Source: JBBDLF01 sp040879025 (GTDB lineage: Bacteria; Pseudomonadota; Gammaproteobacteria; Pseudomonadales; Pseudohongiellaceae). Taken from it: DNA of 50,406 bases. Shown here piece by piece: positions 25,366 to 33,223 of the stretch. Every line of letters begins with the position of its first letter. Positions within the stretch are counted from its first letter, which is position 1. Under the pieces are notes generated by a model that worked only from the letters and a program-made list of their open reading frames with translations, was not told the DNA's origin and ran no database searches. The translations under genes were made by a program, and so were the position numbers. Location: positions 1 to 50,406 of the forward strand of contig JBBDLF010000004.1 of the NCBI GenBank assembly GCA_040879025.1, written 5' to 3'.

Positions 25366-27360
25366 ATGAGTCAAAACCGTAACCAACCCTGGAACTCAGC
25401 CGCCGGATTTCTCTGCCTGCTGGCAGCGCTTGGGCTGGCAGCAAGTTCCCCGGCAATGAGCCAGGACACGATCGAGTGGACGACACTCGGTAGTGATTTC
25501 GCTCATACACGTTATTCCCCGGCCGATCAGATCACTGCCTCCAACTTCGAAGACCTTGAAGTTGCCTGGGTCTGGGACGGCGCCAGTTTTAATGCTCAAA
25601 GCGGCCGCTCGACGCCCAGTTACATCAATGGCCGGCTATACACTGTGGCCGGTGCACGCCGCAATGTCGTCGCCATCGATCCACAAACCGGCGAAACCAT
25701 CTGGTCGTACCGTGAACCCAATACCGGACGCTGGGAATACTCGATGCGTTCCGACTACGGCAAAGGTGTGGGCTATGCCAACATCGACGGCCGTGATGTC
25801 ATCTACATTATTTCACCGGGCTTTTTCCTGACCGCGCTTGATGCCGAAACCGGGGCTCCCCTGGAAGGGTTCGGCGCGCCGGTTCCCATTGACGGGTTTC
25901 CCGAAACCGGGGTGGTGGATCTTATCGCCGACCTCGGACATCCCTACGACCCTCATGAGGGCATTCCGCTGGAACGCGGTTATATCACTTCATCATCGCC
26001 TCCCATCGTGGTCAATGATGTGGTGATTGTCGGCAATTCCGCCGAACAGGGTTACAACCAGTCCAGAATTGAGAACGTACCGGGCGATATCCTCGGTTAT
26101 GATGCACGAACCGGCGAATTTCTGTGGAAATTCAACGTGCTCCCGCAACCTGGCGAGTACGGGCATGAAACCTGGGAAAACGATGCCTGGCAATATACCG
26201 GCGACATTTCTTCCTGGGCTCCTGTTTCCGCCGATCCCGAACTGGGTATTGTGTATATTCCGACCAACGGCGTCACCATCGACTATTACGGCGGCCACCA
26301 TCCCGGAGACAACCTGTTCAGTACCAGCTTGATCGCGCTGGATGTGCGAACGGGCGAGAGGCGCTGGCATTATCAGTTGGTCCATCATGATATCTGGAAC
26401 TTTGACATACCCACCGCACCGATTCTGCTTGATGTGCAAACGGCAGCGGGTCTGACACCTATCGTTGCCCAGCCTACCAAACAGGGACTTGTCTATACAT
26501 TCAACAGGGAGACCGGGGAACCGATCTGGCCTATTGAGGAAGTTCCCATGCCGCAGTCGACGGTTCCGGGTGAGAAACTGGCCGCGACCCAGCCGATTCC
26601 CACCAAGCCCGCGCCTTTTGACATGCAGGGCCTGACCATCGATACACTGGTGGACTTCACCCCCGAAATCCGGCAGCAGGCCATTGAAGCGGTGGCCGAT
26701 TTCCAGCTCGGCCCCGCCTTCAATCCGCCGCTGCAAAGAAATCATCCTTCCGGAAAGCTGGCCTCGCTGATCTGTCCGTCCGGCGCGGTGAATATCACCC
26801 ACCCGTCTGTGGCGGATCCTGAAACGGGCATTCTGTACGTTATTTCCCGTTCCGGATGCAGCCAGCGGCAGTTGGTGACCGGTGAAGAAGCCGACACCTA
26901 CTACGAAGCTCCCACCGGAACCACGCTGTCGCAGTACGCCGCCGCCAGCGGGGGCCCGTCCGCGCGGCACCCGTTGAATATTCCATTGTGGAAACCGCCT
27001 TACAGCCGCATCACCGCAATCGACATGAATACCGGTGAACACCTGTGGATGATACCGGCTGGTGAAACTCCGGCACGAATTGCAAACCTGCCTGAGTTGG
27101 CGGGAGTGGATATCGGGAATACCGGTTCCGGTGCCGCCGGCCCGATGGTGGCCACGGAGACTCTGCTGATTTATGGCAATGAGGATTCCGAAGGCACCCC
27201 TTACCTGTTCGCGCTCGACAAGGCCACTGGACGCGAAGTTGCCAGGCTTGAAGCGCCGGCACTGAGCAGATACGGTATGAGTACCTGGATACACGAAGGC
27301 AAGCAGTACCTGATTCTGCAGACAGGCAGCACGCTCACCGCCATGACGCTTCCAAATTAG
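25366..27360 (+). CDS. Exported PQQ-dependent dehydrogenase-like beta-propeller protein (copy 3, altered active site)
   Basis: A 664-aa paralogue of copies 1 and 2 with a Sec signal peptide (FLCLLAALGLAASSPAMS). The propeller blades (GETIWSYREP, GEFLWKFNVLP, GERRWHYQLV, GEHLWMIPAG) and the Lys372 of QPTKQG are kept. The active block, however, reads HHDIWNFD, so the presumed catalytic Asp (Asp340 and Asp304 in the other copies) is Asn345. Two extra Cys (LICPSG and SGCSQRQ) could form a disulfide. Either the enzyme uses another base, acts on a different substrate, or is a binding protein. It has an RBS (AAAGAGG), and the lectin-like gene follows after 43 nt, so the two likely form one transcript. 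Confidence 0.87.
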   Translation: MSQNRNQPWNSAAGFLCLLAALGLAASSPAMSQDTIEWTTLGSDFAHTRYSPADQITASNFEDLEVAWVWDGASFNAQSGRSTPSYINGRLYTVAGARRNVVAIDPQTGETIWSYREPNTGRWEYSMRSDYGKGVGYANIDGRDVIYIISPGFFLTALDAETGAPLEGFGAPVPIDGFPETGVVDLIADLGHPYDPHEGIPLERGYITSSSPPIVVNDVVIVGNSAEQGYNQSRIENVPGDILGYDARTGEFLWKFNVLPQPGEYGHETWENDAWQYTGDISSWAPVSADPELGIVYIPTNGVTIDYYGGHHPGDNLFSTSLIALDVRTGERRWHYQLVHHDIWNFDIPTAPILLDVQTAAGLTPIVAQPTKQGLVYTFNRETGEPIWPIEEVPMPQSTVPGEKLAATQPIPTKPAPFDMQGLTIDTLVDFTPEIRQQAIEAVADFQLGPAFNPPLQRNHPSGKLASLICPSGAVNITHPSVADPETGILYVISRSGCSQRQLVTGEEADTYYEAPTGTTLSQYAAASGGPSARHPLNIPLWKPPYSRITAIDMNTGEHLWMIPAGETPARIANLPELAGVDIGNTGSGAAGPMVATETLLIYGNEDSEGTPYLFALDKATGREVARLEAPALSRYGMSTWIHEGKQYLILQTGSTLTAMTLPN

Positions 27361-27403
27361 CTTAGGCGCGACGGCACACGAAAATACAACAAGGAGGAGC
27401 ACC

Positions 27404-28057
27404 ATGAAAAAATCCGTACTGATGGCATCGATCGCACTGGCGACCGCGGCTGCCACCGTGACTTCAATCAATTCCCAGAACAATGAGATGAGCTTTTTCA
27501 TCACCAGTGAAGGCCCTGGTGATGGTGGCAATCTGGGAGGTCTGACCGGCGCGGATGAGCATTGCCAACAACTGGCGGCGGCTGCCGGAGCAGGTGACAA
27601 AACCTGGCGCGCCTATCTCAGCGCCCATGCCAGCGGCAACCAGCCAGTGGTTAATGCCCGTGACCGGATCGGGTTTGGTCCCTGGTACAACGCCGACGGC
27701 GTCATGGTCGCGGAGAATGTCAATCAGCTTCACAGCGAACGCATGAACCTGGGCAAACAGCAGTCGCTCACGGAAAACGGCGATGTAGTCAACGGTCGGG
27801 GGGATACCCCCAATGAGCACGATATTCTGACCGGCTCCACCGTCGACGGCAGAACCATAGATGACGGCCAGAACCACACTTGCAACAACTGGACCAGCAA
27901 TGGAGAAGGTACAGCGCAGCTAGGTCATTTCGACCGGACCGGGGGTGGGGCCAATCCCAACTCCTGGAACAGTGCACACGGTTCACGCGGCTGCTCACAG
28001 GAAGACCTGGTAGCAACCGGCGGCGCTGGATATTTCTACTGCTTCGCCACTGACTAG
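27404..28057 (+). CDS. Exported lectin-like protein (C-type-lectin/endostatin-like fold)
   Basis: A 217-aa protein preceded by an excellent RBS (AAGGAGGAGCACC). The signal peptide is about residues 1-24. The mature part has GNLGGLTGADEHCQQLAAAA (Cys54), KTWRAYLS, DRIGFGPWYNA, a 'DILTGS' turn, CNNWTS (Cys160), GCSQED (Cys197) and a C-terminal YFYCFA (Cys213). The pattern of 'GADEHC ... TWRAYLS ... TCNNW ... YCF' resembles bacterial secreted lectin-like domains related to DUF1554 and C-type lectin/endostatin folds. The four Cys fit two disulfides. The ligand is unknown. It follows the PQQ propeller copy 3 by 43 nt, which suggests it helps bind the same substrate or the cell surface. Confidence 0.7.
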   Translation: MKKSVLMASIALATAAATVTSINSQNNEMSFFITSEGPGDGGNLGGLTGADEHCQQLAAAAGAGDKTWRAYLSAHASGNQPVVNARDRIGFGPWYNADGVMVAENVNQLHSERMNLGKQQSLTENGDVVNGRGDTPNEHDILTGSTVDGRTIDDGQNHTCNNWTSNGEGTAQLGHFDRTGGGANPNSWNSAHGSRGCSQEDLVATGGAGYFYCFATD

Positions 28058-28166
28058 ACGTTTGTTCAGTGCTTGCTGATGCCACCTGCTTTGGTTTCAC
28101 GGCAGGGCAATCAGGAAAATGAGATGGTAGCGCTGCAAGCCGGTGCCATCTCTGTGTTTTTACCTT

Positions 28167-29135
28167 ATGAAAAGACCATTACATCCGTTCAAAACACCGG
28201 GCACCGCGCTGCTCAATACGCTGCTTGTGTATTTCTTGCTGATCACTCCTGGTCACAGCCAGCATTCCGATGCCAATGGCGATGCCGGGCGAACAGACCC
28301 TGCCGATGCTGATTATTTTCTCCATCAGCCCTTTCAGAGCGACAGGCCCGAAGAACGTCTGGATCTGAATCATCTCGGTGCGAGTTACATTTTTAAAGAC
28401 GATGCCTACTACATTGACGCCGTACTGGAAGGATACCCGGCCCACCAGTCCGGCCTGCGCCGCGGTGACGCCATCCTTTCAGTGGACGGTACTGCGTTTC
28501 ATCCGCTCTGGTCTCTTAACGACAACACGCGGATTCCGCATCAATGGGAAGCTTTAAACCAGCCGGTACAACTGCGCTATCGCCGTAGGACCGCAGAGCA
28601 CACAGTGACTCTCGAACCGGTATTTGAAAACCTTTACGACTCTTACCGCAGCGCCAGCCTGAACAGCGTGGCGCAGTTGACTTCGGGCAACAAGCTTATT
28701 GGTTACGTGCATTTCTGGGCGCTGTCGCGCAACACCAACGATGTAATCACTTTTCTCAGGATCATGGATTCCCTGGCACAGTGCGACGGATTGATTGTCG
28801 ATCTTCGGGGAGGATTGGGTTATCTGTCCGAAGCCCACCTTGACGCGTTCGTCCGCGGTTCCGGCAATGAAGCCGATATCGCTGCCATATCCCCTTGGTC
28901 CTCTTCGGAGCCGATCAACAGCTACAACAGACCGGCAGTTATCCTGCAGGATGCCGACACCCGTGGCGGACCGGAAATTCTGGCCAGACGGCTGGCGCCA
29001 CTCGGGCGCATCGAAACCATCGGCGGCACCACATCAGGAGGAATGGTACCGGAACGTCCGGTTGATTATCCTCGCCACGCCATTTCAGACCCGCAACTGT
29101 CCGAAGCGATGTTCACTCTGGTGGAATTGATGTAG
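28167..29135 (+). CDS. Exported PDZ-S41 protease-like protein lacking catalytic residues
   Basis: A 322-aa protein. The N-terminus (LLNTLLVYFLLITPGHSQ) is a signal peptide. Residues about 65-140 form a PDZ-like domain (YIDAVLEGYPAHQSGLRRGD, split here as YIDAVLEGYPAHQSGL and RRGDAILSVDG). Then comes an S41/C-terminal-processing-protease fold: GYVHFWALS, DGLIVDLRGGLGY, and AVILQDADTRGGPEILARRL. In active CTPs the last block is GSASASE with the nucleophile Ser and a later Lys; here the block is DTRGGPE and the later one is IGGTTSGG, so neither is present. It is probably a binding or scaffold protein. Start ATG 28167 was preferred over GTG 28143; neither has a clear RBS. Confidence 0.72.
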   Translation: MKRPLHPFKTPGTALLNTLLVYFLLITPGHSQHSDANGDAGRTDPADADYFLHQPFQSDRPEERLDLNHLGASYIFKDDAYYIDAVLEGYPAHQSGLRRGDAILSVDGTAFHPLWSLNDNTRIPHQWEALNQPVQLRYRRRTAEHTVTLEPVFENLYDSYRSASLNSVAQLTSGNKLIGYVHFWALSRNTNDVITFLRIMDSLAQCDGLIVDLRGGLGYLSEAHLDAFVRGSGNEADIAAISPWSSSEPINSYNRPAVILQDADTRGGPEILARRLAPLGRIETIGGTTSGGMVPERPVDYPRHAISDPQLSEAMFTLVELM

Positions 29136-29137
29136 TC

Positions 29138-29257
29138 GTGGCTATCGAAATCGAACGTAAATTTCCCGTCGAGACGCCACTGCTGCCATCACTTGTCGGG
29201 GGAACGTATGATCCAGGACTGTATTCCACGGTAGCTGGAACCGCGGGCCTACAATAG
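29138..29257 (+). pseudogene. Possible 5' remnant of a CYTH-domain (triphosphate-binding) gene
   Basis: Two nt after the previous stop, a GTG-initiated 39-codon frame begins V-AIEIERKFPVE. The string AIEIERKF is the diagnostic N-terminal E-x-E-x-K motif of CYTH enzymes (inorganic triphosphatase, thiamine triphosphatase). The following residues no longer resemble the family and the frame ends at 29257. I read it as a truncated gene or a decayed remnant. A chance match of this short motif cannot be excluded. Confidence 0.35.
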
Positions 29258-29524
29258 AAATCAGTAACTGATTCATCGTGATCCTCAGAGGCAGTCGGCA
29301 ACGTTGGATTCGAGAAACTGATAACCACCATCTGAAATCGCGCACGAATTACAGCTTGTGGCGCGAAATCCCGCTTTTTCTCTGAGTGAATCTGGTAAAG
29401 TCGGTATTCGACTTGGCATTTCAACTTTCGCCGCTGCCCGGAATTTGCTTCATGTAACACAAAGCAAGGGCGAAACGTTCTATACACAGACAAGGTGTTT
29501 TTAATTGATTTAGGGGGATTTGAC
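29258..29524. other. Leader region of monooxygenase copy 3
   Basis: About 270 bp without a gene. A minus-strand open frame across 29113-29577 has no protein character. AT-rich sequence just upstream of the RBS (GTTTTTAATTGATTTAGGGGG, cut here to TTTAATTGATTTAGGGGG) holds the ribosome site AGGGGG. No promoter can be called with confidence. Confidence 0.35.
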
Positions 29525-31387
29525 GTGAATCGCATCAAACAACTGGTTGCCGGCTTGGTAGTAGCCGCAACATCCATGACCGTTTTCGCCGCTGACCGTG
29601 CAGGCGACTTCGCTCTGATTGATCATGAAGGGCGTTTTCACCAGATGGCCTGGTACGATGACCACGAGGCCGTTGTCATCCTGATCCAGGCCAACGGCGT
29701 CGAGGAAGTTGCCGCTGCGCTGGCCGATTTTAATACCTTGAGCCGGAAATACAGCGATCAGGGTGTTGCCTTTTTCCTGTTGAATCCCGGTTTGCAAACC
29801 TCCCGCGAAGCAGTGCAGGCCGAAGCCGAGAGGCTGGGCATTGAATTGCCCGTGCTGATGGACGATTCCCAACTGGTATCGGAATCACTGGGCGCAAGCC
29901 GCATCGGTGAAGCGATCATCTATGATCCCGCGTCTTTCGAGGTCCACTTCCGCGGTCCGGTACAGGCGGCCCTGGAACCTGCTCTGCAGGAATTCCTCGG
30001 TGAGGGTACCGTCAGCAATGGCGCTGTCGCTACCGATGGTCCCGCAATTGATTTCCCGGTGTTGGCAAGCCATGAGCAGAGCACACCCTCTTACTCCAGA
30101 GATGTCGCTCCCATCATCGCCGAGAATTGCGCCGCCTGTCACCGCGCCGATGGCATTGCCCCGTTTGCCCTCGATAGCCATATGACTACCCAGGGCTGGT
30201 CCCCGATGATCAGGGAAGTGGTGATGACCAAGCGCATGCCCCCCGGTCAGGTGGACAACAAGGTTGGCCGCAAGGTCAAGGATGCCATGAACCTGAGTGA
30301 CGCGGAAATGCAGACACTGGTTCACTGGATCAATGCCGGCGCCCCAATGAACGGAGACACCGATCCACTGGCTGAGCTGACCTGGCCTGATACCAAATGG
30401 CAGCTTGGCGAGCCGGACATGGTCGTGAACATCCCGCCGCAAACTATCCCGGCGACAGGAATTGTGGATTACATGAACGTTCCTGTGGATCTCGAACTGA
30501 CCGAAGACCGATGGGTCAAGGCCAGTGACATCGTCGCCGGCGATCCCACCGTCCTTCACCACATTATAACCACGGTTGTTCCTCCGGGCGGCCTGCCGGA
30601 TCCGCAGGAGGTTTTCATGCAGATTCTCGACAACGCCGATCCCGAGGTAGCGCAGCCGATTCGCCAGAAAATGTTTGCCGCGGCTGTTGCCGGAGAAGAA
30701 GTTGACTTCGATGCCATCCTCGAGGAACTCGGCGAGAACGTCGATCTGGGTCCGTTGCTGTTTGGCAATATCGATCCGGACATTGCCAGCATTTCCGGTT
30801 ATGTTCCCGGCGCCAAACCCCTGGTTAATCCGCCGGGTGTCGGTGGTGTACTGAAGGCCGGTTCCACGCTCAACCTGCAGATGCACTACACCACGACCGG
30901 CAAGGAAACCACGGACGCGTCGGAAATCGGTATCTACTTTTATCCCGAGGGAGAAGTTCCCGAGGAACGGATGGCGGGAGGCGTGGCCAATTCCTTCAAT
31001 CTGGCGATTCCGCCGCAAGCCAAGGACCATGAAATGACCGTGGCGGTCAGGGTGCCGCAGGATGCGGTTATCTACAGTCTGATGCCGCACATGCATTTTC
31101 GTGGCAAGCGCATGAAGTTCACCGCCGAGTACCCGGATGGCAGCGAAGAGCTGATTCTCTCGGTGCCGAACTATTCGTTTAACTGGCAGCTGAGCCACGA
31201 GCTTGAAGAGCCGATGCGCGTACCTGCCGGCACCCGAATCGTGGCGACGGGAGCTTTCGATAATTCATCCCAGAATCTGTTCAATCCTGACCCCAATTCG
31301 GAAGTGTCCTGGGGCGAACAAAGCTGGGAAGAAATGTTCATGGGCTTCTACGACTGGAAATACGAAGATCAGGGCGGCTCCGAGTAA
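29525..31387 (+). CDS. Redoxin-like / cytochrome c / PHM-like dicopper monooxygenase fusion (copy 3)
   Basis: A 620-aa exported protein, close paralogue of copy 1 (shared WYDDH, KRMPP, QMHYTT/NMHYTT, HMHFRG, SWGEQSW). After the signal peptide come a cysteine-free redoxin-like domain (about 22-160), heme motif CAACH (Cys202, Cys205, His206) with candidate axial Met238, and the copper core: VLHH (His345, 346), QMHY (His454), HMH (His522, 524) and EEM (Met604). Between the two copper-H motifs it carries an extra Ala/Glu-rich helical insert of about 50 residues (near 360-415) that copy 1 lacks. The GTG start at 29525 is supported by TAGGGGG. Two tandem membrane-protein genes follow, possibly its membrane redox partners. 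Confidence 0.82.
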   Translation: MNRIKQLVAGLVVAATSMTVFAADRAGDFALIDHEGRFHQMAWYDDHEAVVILIQANGVEEVAAALADFNTLSRKYSDQGVAFFLLNPGLQTSREAVQAEAERLGIELPVLMDDSQLVSESLGASRIGEAIIYDPASFEVHFRGPVQAALEPALQEFLGEGTVSNGAVATDGPAIDFPVLASHEQSTPSYSRDVAPIIAENCAACHRADGIAPFALDSHMTTQGWSPMIREVVMTKRMPPGQVDNKVGRKVKDAMNLSDAEMQTLVHWINAGAPMNGDTDPLAELTWPDTKWQLGEPDMVVNIPPQTIPATGIVDYMNVPVDLELTEDRWVKASDIVAGDPTVLHHIITTVVPPGGLPDPQEVFMQILDNADPEVAQPIRQKMFAAAVAGEEVDFDAILEELGENVDLGPLLFGNIDPDIASISGYVPGAKPLVNPPGVGGVLKAGSTLNLQMHYTTTGKETTDASEIGIYFYPEGEVPEERMAGGVANSFNLAIPPQAKDHEMTVAVRVPQDAVIYSLMPHMHFRGKRMKFTAEYPDGSEELILSVPNYSFNWQLSHELEEPMRVPAGTRIVATGAFDNSSQNLFNPDPNSEVSWGEQSWEEMFMGFYDWKYEDQGGSE

Positions 31388-31410
31388 TCGCCGCCCCTGA
31401 AAAGGGGATC

Positions 31411-31447
31411 AAGGGAGGGGGTCAGGTCTTAAAGACCTCCCCCCCTT
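31411..31447. terminator. G/C-run hairpin after monooxygenase copy 3 (REP-like)
   Basis: AGGTCTT (31424-31430) pairs with AAGACCT (31432-31438). Outside this, a G-run pairs with a C-run past a 2-nt bulge, up to TTC. It lies 24 nt after the copy-3 stop and about 20 nt before the next start. There is no U-tract, so it may act as an mRNA-end stabiliser or a partial terminator. The 13-nt GGGGTCAGGTCTT is found inverted at 69-81. Confidence 0.6.
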
Positions 31448-31465
31448 CGTACGTTATAGATACAG

Positions 31466-31954
31466 ATGGAATACTTCGCCTCTCTGGAACAAACCTTCTT
31501 CAGCATCTGGATTCGGGAAACCGGCTGGTTCTTCTTCTCGGTGCTGATACTGCATTCTCTTGGCATGGCGTTTGCCGTCGGCATCAATATAGCAGTGAAC
31601 CTCCGCGTACTGGGAGTCGCCAGCCGCGCTCCCATACACCTGATGCGCCGCTTCATGCCGATTCACCATACCGCCCTGGCGGCCATTCTGGTCTCGGGAA
31701 TTCTGCTGATACTCGCCTATCCCGCCAAAGCCCTGACCAATATTGTGTTTTATGTAAAAATTCTGGCGCTGGGTTCAGCTCTGGCGATTACCTGGCATTT
31801 CAGCAAATCGCTGATGACCACGGCAGGTTCAGAGACCAACCGCCAATCCAAACTGCTCGCCGCGCTGGCACTGCTACTCTGGTTTGCCGGTATATCCGCC
31901 GGCCGCTTTCTGGCCTACACCCATTCCATTTTGCTGGCTTCCAGCTTCTACTGA
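31466..31954 (+). CDS. Four-helix membrane protein, DUF6644-like (first of tandem pair)
   Basis: A 162-aa integral membrane protein with four predicted helices (about 22-45, 67-86, 91-111, 128-150). Potential functional residues are His30 in helix 1 (LILHSLGM), LRVLGV at 46-51, His67/His68 at the start of helix 2, Lys98 and His111. It aligns without gaps in its first half with the next protein (His30, LR-x-LGV 46-51, Lys98). I associate the pattern with DUF6644-type proteins of unknown function. Membrane His residues make heme b or quinone binding conceivable (inference). It follows the copper/heme monooxygenase and shares its direction. The RBS is weak. Confidence 0.72.
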   Translation: MEYFASLEQTFFSIWIRETGWFFFSVLILHSLGMAFAVGINIAVNLRVLGVASRAPIHLMRRFMPIHHTALAAILVSGILLILAYPAKALTNIVFYVKILALGSALAITWHFSKSLMTTAGSETNRQSKLLAALALLLWFAGISAGRFLAYTHSILLASSFY

Positions 31955-31964
31955 GGAATTTGTC

Positions 31965-32468
31965 ATGGACGCATTCCTGGCATTCTCACAGGCGAGCGGC
32001 ATCTACGCATTCATGAATTCGCCATGGGGCTGGCCAACGGCGGAATCGATTCACTTTATCGGATTATGCCTGCTGGTGGGAACGGTGGGAGTTTTTGACC
32101 TGAGAATGCTCGGTGTCGGCAGGGGCATACCAATGGCCGCATTACACTCACTGGTGCCCGTTGGTGTCGCCGGCTATTTGCTCAATGTGATCACGGGGCT
32201 AATGTTCTTTACCTCTGCTCCCGATCAGTATCTCTATAATCCTGCCTTTCAGTTAAAAATGCTTTTCATGCTTGTTGCCGGTCTTAACATGTTGTTTTTC
32301 TATAGCAGCGCGGTCGCGGCGTTACACAACACAGTCGACACCGATGTGGCGCCTCCGCGAGCGCTGATCATCGCAACGGTATCGCTGCTATGCTGGTCGC
32401 TGATTATCATCTGTGGGCGGCTGATCACTTACTACCGACCACCCTACCATTGGTGTATCTGGTGCTGA
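31965..32468 (+). CDS. Four-helix membrane protein, DUF6644-like (second of tandem pair)
   Basis: A 167-aa paralogue of the preceding protein, 10 nt downstream, with a good RBS (GAGG at the end of the upstream gene). His30 (ESIHFIGL), LRMLGV at 46-51 and Lys98 (FQLKML) occupy identical positions. The last helix ends GRLITYYRP against GRFLAYT in the partner. His67/68 of the partner are not kept here (Val66-Gly67-Val68). An unusual Cys/Trp-rich tail (PPYHWCIWC) ends the protein. The two probably form a heterodimer in the inner membrane. The link to the upstream monooxygenase is from operon order only. Confidence 0.75.
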   Translation: MDAFLAFSQASGIYAFMNSPWGWPTAESIHFIGLCLLVGTVGVFDLRMLGVGRGIPMAALHSLVPVGVAGYLLNVITGLMFFTSAPDQYLYNPAFQLKMLFMLVAGLNMLFFYSSAVAALHNTVDTDVAPPRALIIATVSLLCWSLIIICGRLITYYRPPYHWCIWC

Positions 32469-32485
32469 ACCCTTCCATGCTTGTT

Positions 32486-33223
32486 TCACGCGCGTTCGTT
32501 CCAGTTCATGGTGCGGAAATCGAAATGCTGTTCTATGGTCGGCTTCACCACACGGAAGTACGGTGACAAGTCAAAATCACGCGGGGTATAGTGGGTGAAA
32601 TGGCGCCGATAAAAAACCGGCACTTCCCCATCATCGCCCTCCGGACCTCGCCGCGGCATAATTGGATAATCAATAAACTGAAAAGACTGGGCGATAAGGG
32701 TTGAACAAATGGCTCGAGTCGGCTCGCCGCTACCCAGGGCAATCAATGAGCGCCGGTAGCGGTTGGGAACCGCCGGCCTCTGAATCACGTAACGCATCAG
32801 GTCGAGAATATTCCGTATATCATATTGATGTCCTATTCGTTCCCTGGCGAAACCCACGACACTGGCTTTTTCCTCCTCGCTCAATCCCACCGGCCTGCAG
32901 ATGCGAACGTTCATGTCAGCGTACTTCGTCAAGGGCACCAGTTGCACACCCGACTTCACATCCGCCTCGATCAATGAGGGCTGATCCGGAGCGGCTGTGT
33001 CGTCACCGGTGTACAGGCAGGAATGAGACCACGACGACTGGGTAAGGTATTTGATCGCGACGCTGATTCGGGTATTCCCTTCCACCAGCAGTACGTCGCA
33101 GGGCTGCAGGGATGCGGCAATATCGTCCAGCGATACGATATCCATGCGCTGGTATCCAGGCAGCGTCTTTGTCAGATAAGCCGCAAGAGATCGGCCTATG
33201 GTTCTTTTGATTCTGCTCAACAT
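32486..33223 (-). CDS. YiiX/YebB-like permuted NlpC/P60 cysteine hydrolase
   Basis: A 245-aa protein of the circularly permuted NlpC/P60 type. The catalytic His lies before the Cys, as in that group: WSHSCLYTGD gives His67 and RAICSTLIAQSF gives Cys173. PCDVLLVEGN at about 41-50 and YDIRNILDLMRY are further family marks. Members are thought to act on peptides, amides or lipids; the substrate is unknown. There is no clear signal peptide. It is convergent with the membrane-pair operon (17 nt between stops) and divergent from the aldehyde dehydrogenase gene. Confidence 0.83.
   Translation of the reverse strand: MLSRIKRTIGRSLAAYLTKTLPGYQRMDIVSLDDIAASLQPCDVLLVEGNTRISVAIKYLTQSSWSHSCLYTGDDTAAPDQPSLIEADVKSGVQLVPLTKYADMNVRICRPVGLSEEEKASVVGFARERIGHQYDIRNILDLMRYVIQRPAVPNRYRRSLIALGSGEPTRAICSTLIAQSFQFIDYPIMPRRGPEGDDGEVPVFYRRHFTHYTPRDFDLSPYFRVVKPTIEQHFDFRTMNWNERA

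Noticed and set aside
25993..27600. 535-codon open frame on the minus strand
   Set aside because: Lies fully antisense to PQQ copy 3 and the lectin-like gene, shows no domain, and has the Arg/Gly/His-rich composition of a shadow frame in GC-rich DNA.
29113..29577. 154-codon minus-strand frame in the leader of monooxygenase copy 3
   Set aside because: No protein features and spans the ends of two genes on the other strand.
29885..31198. 437-codon open frame on the minus strand
   Set aside because: Antisense to monooxygenase copy 3; no protein character and no RBS.
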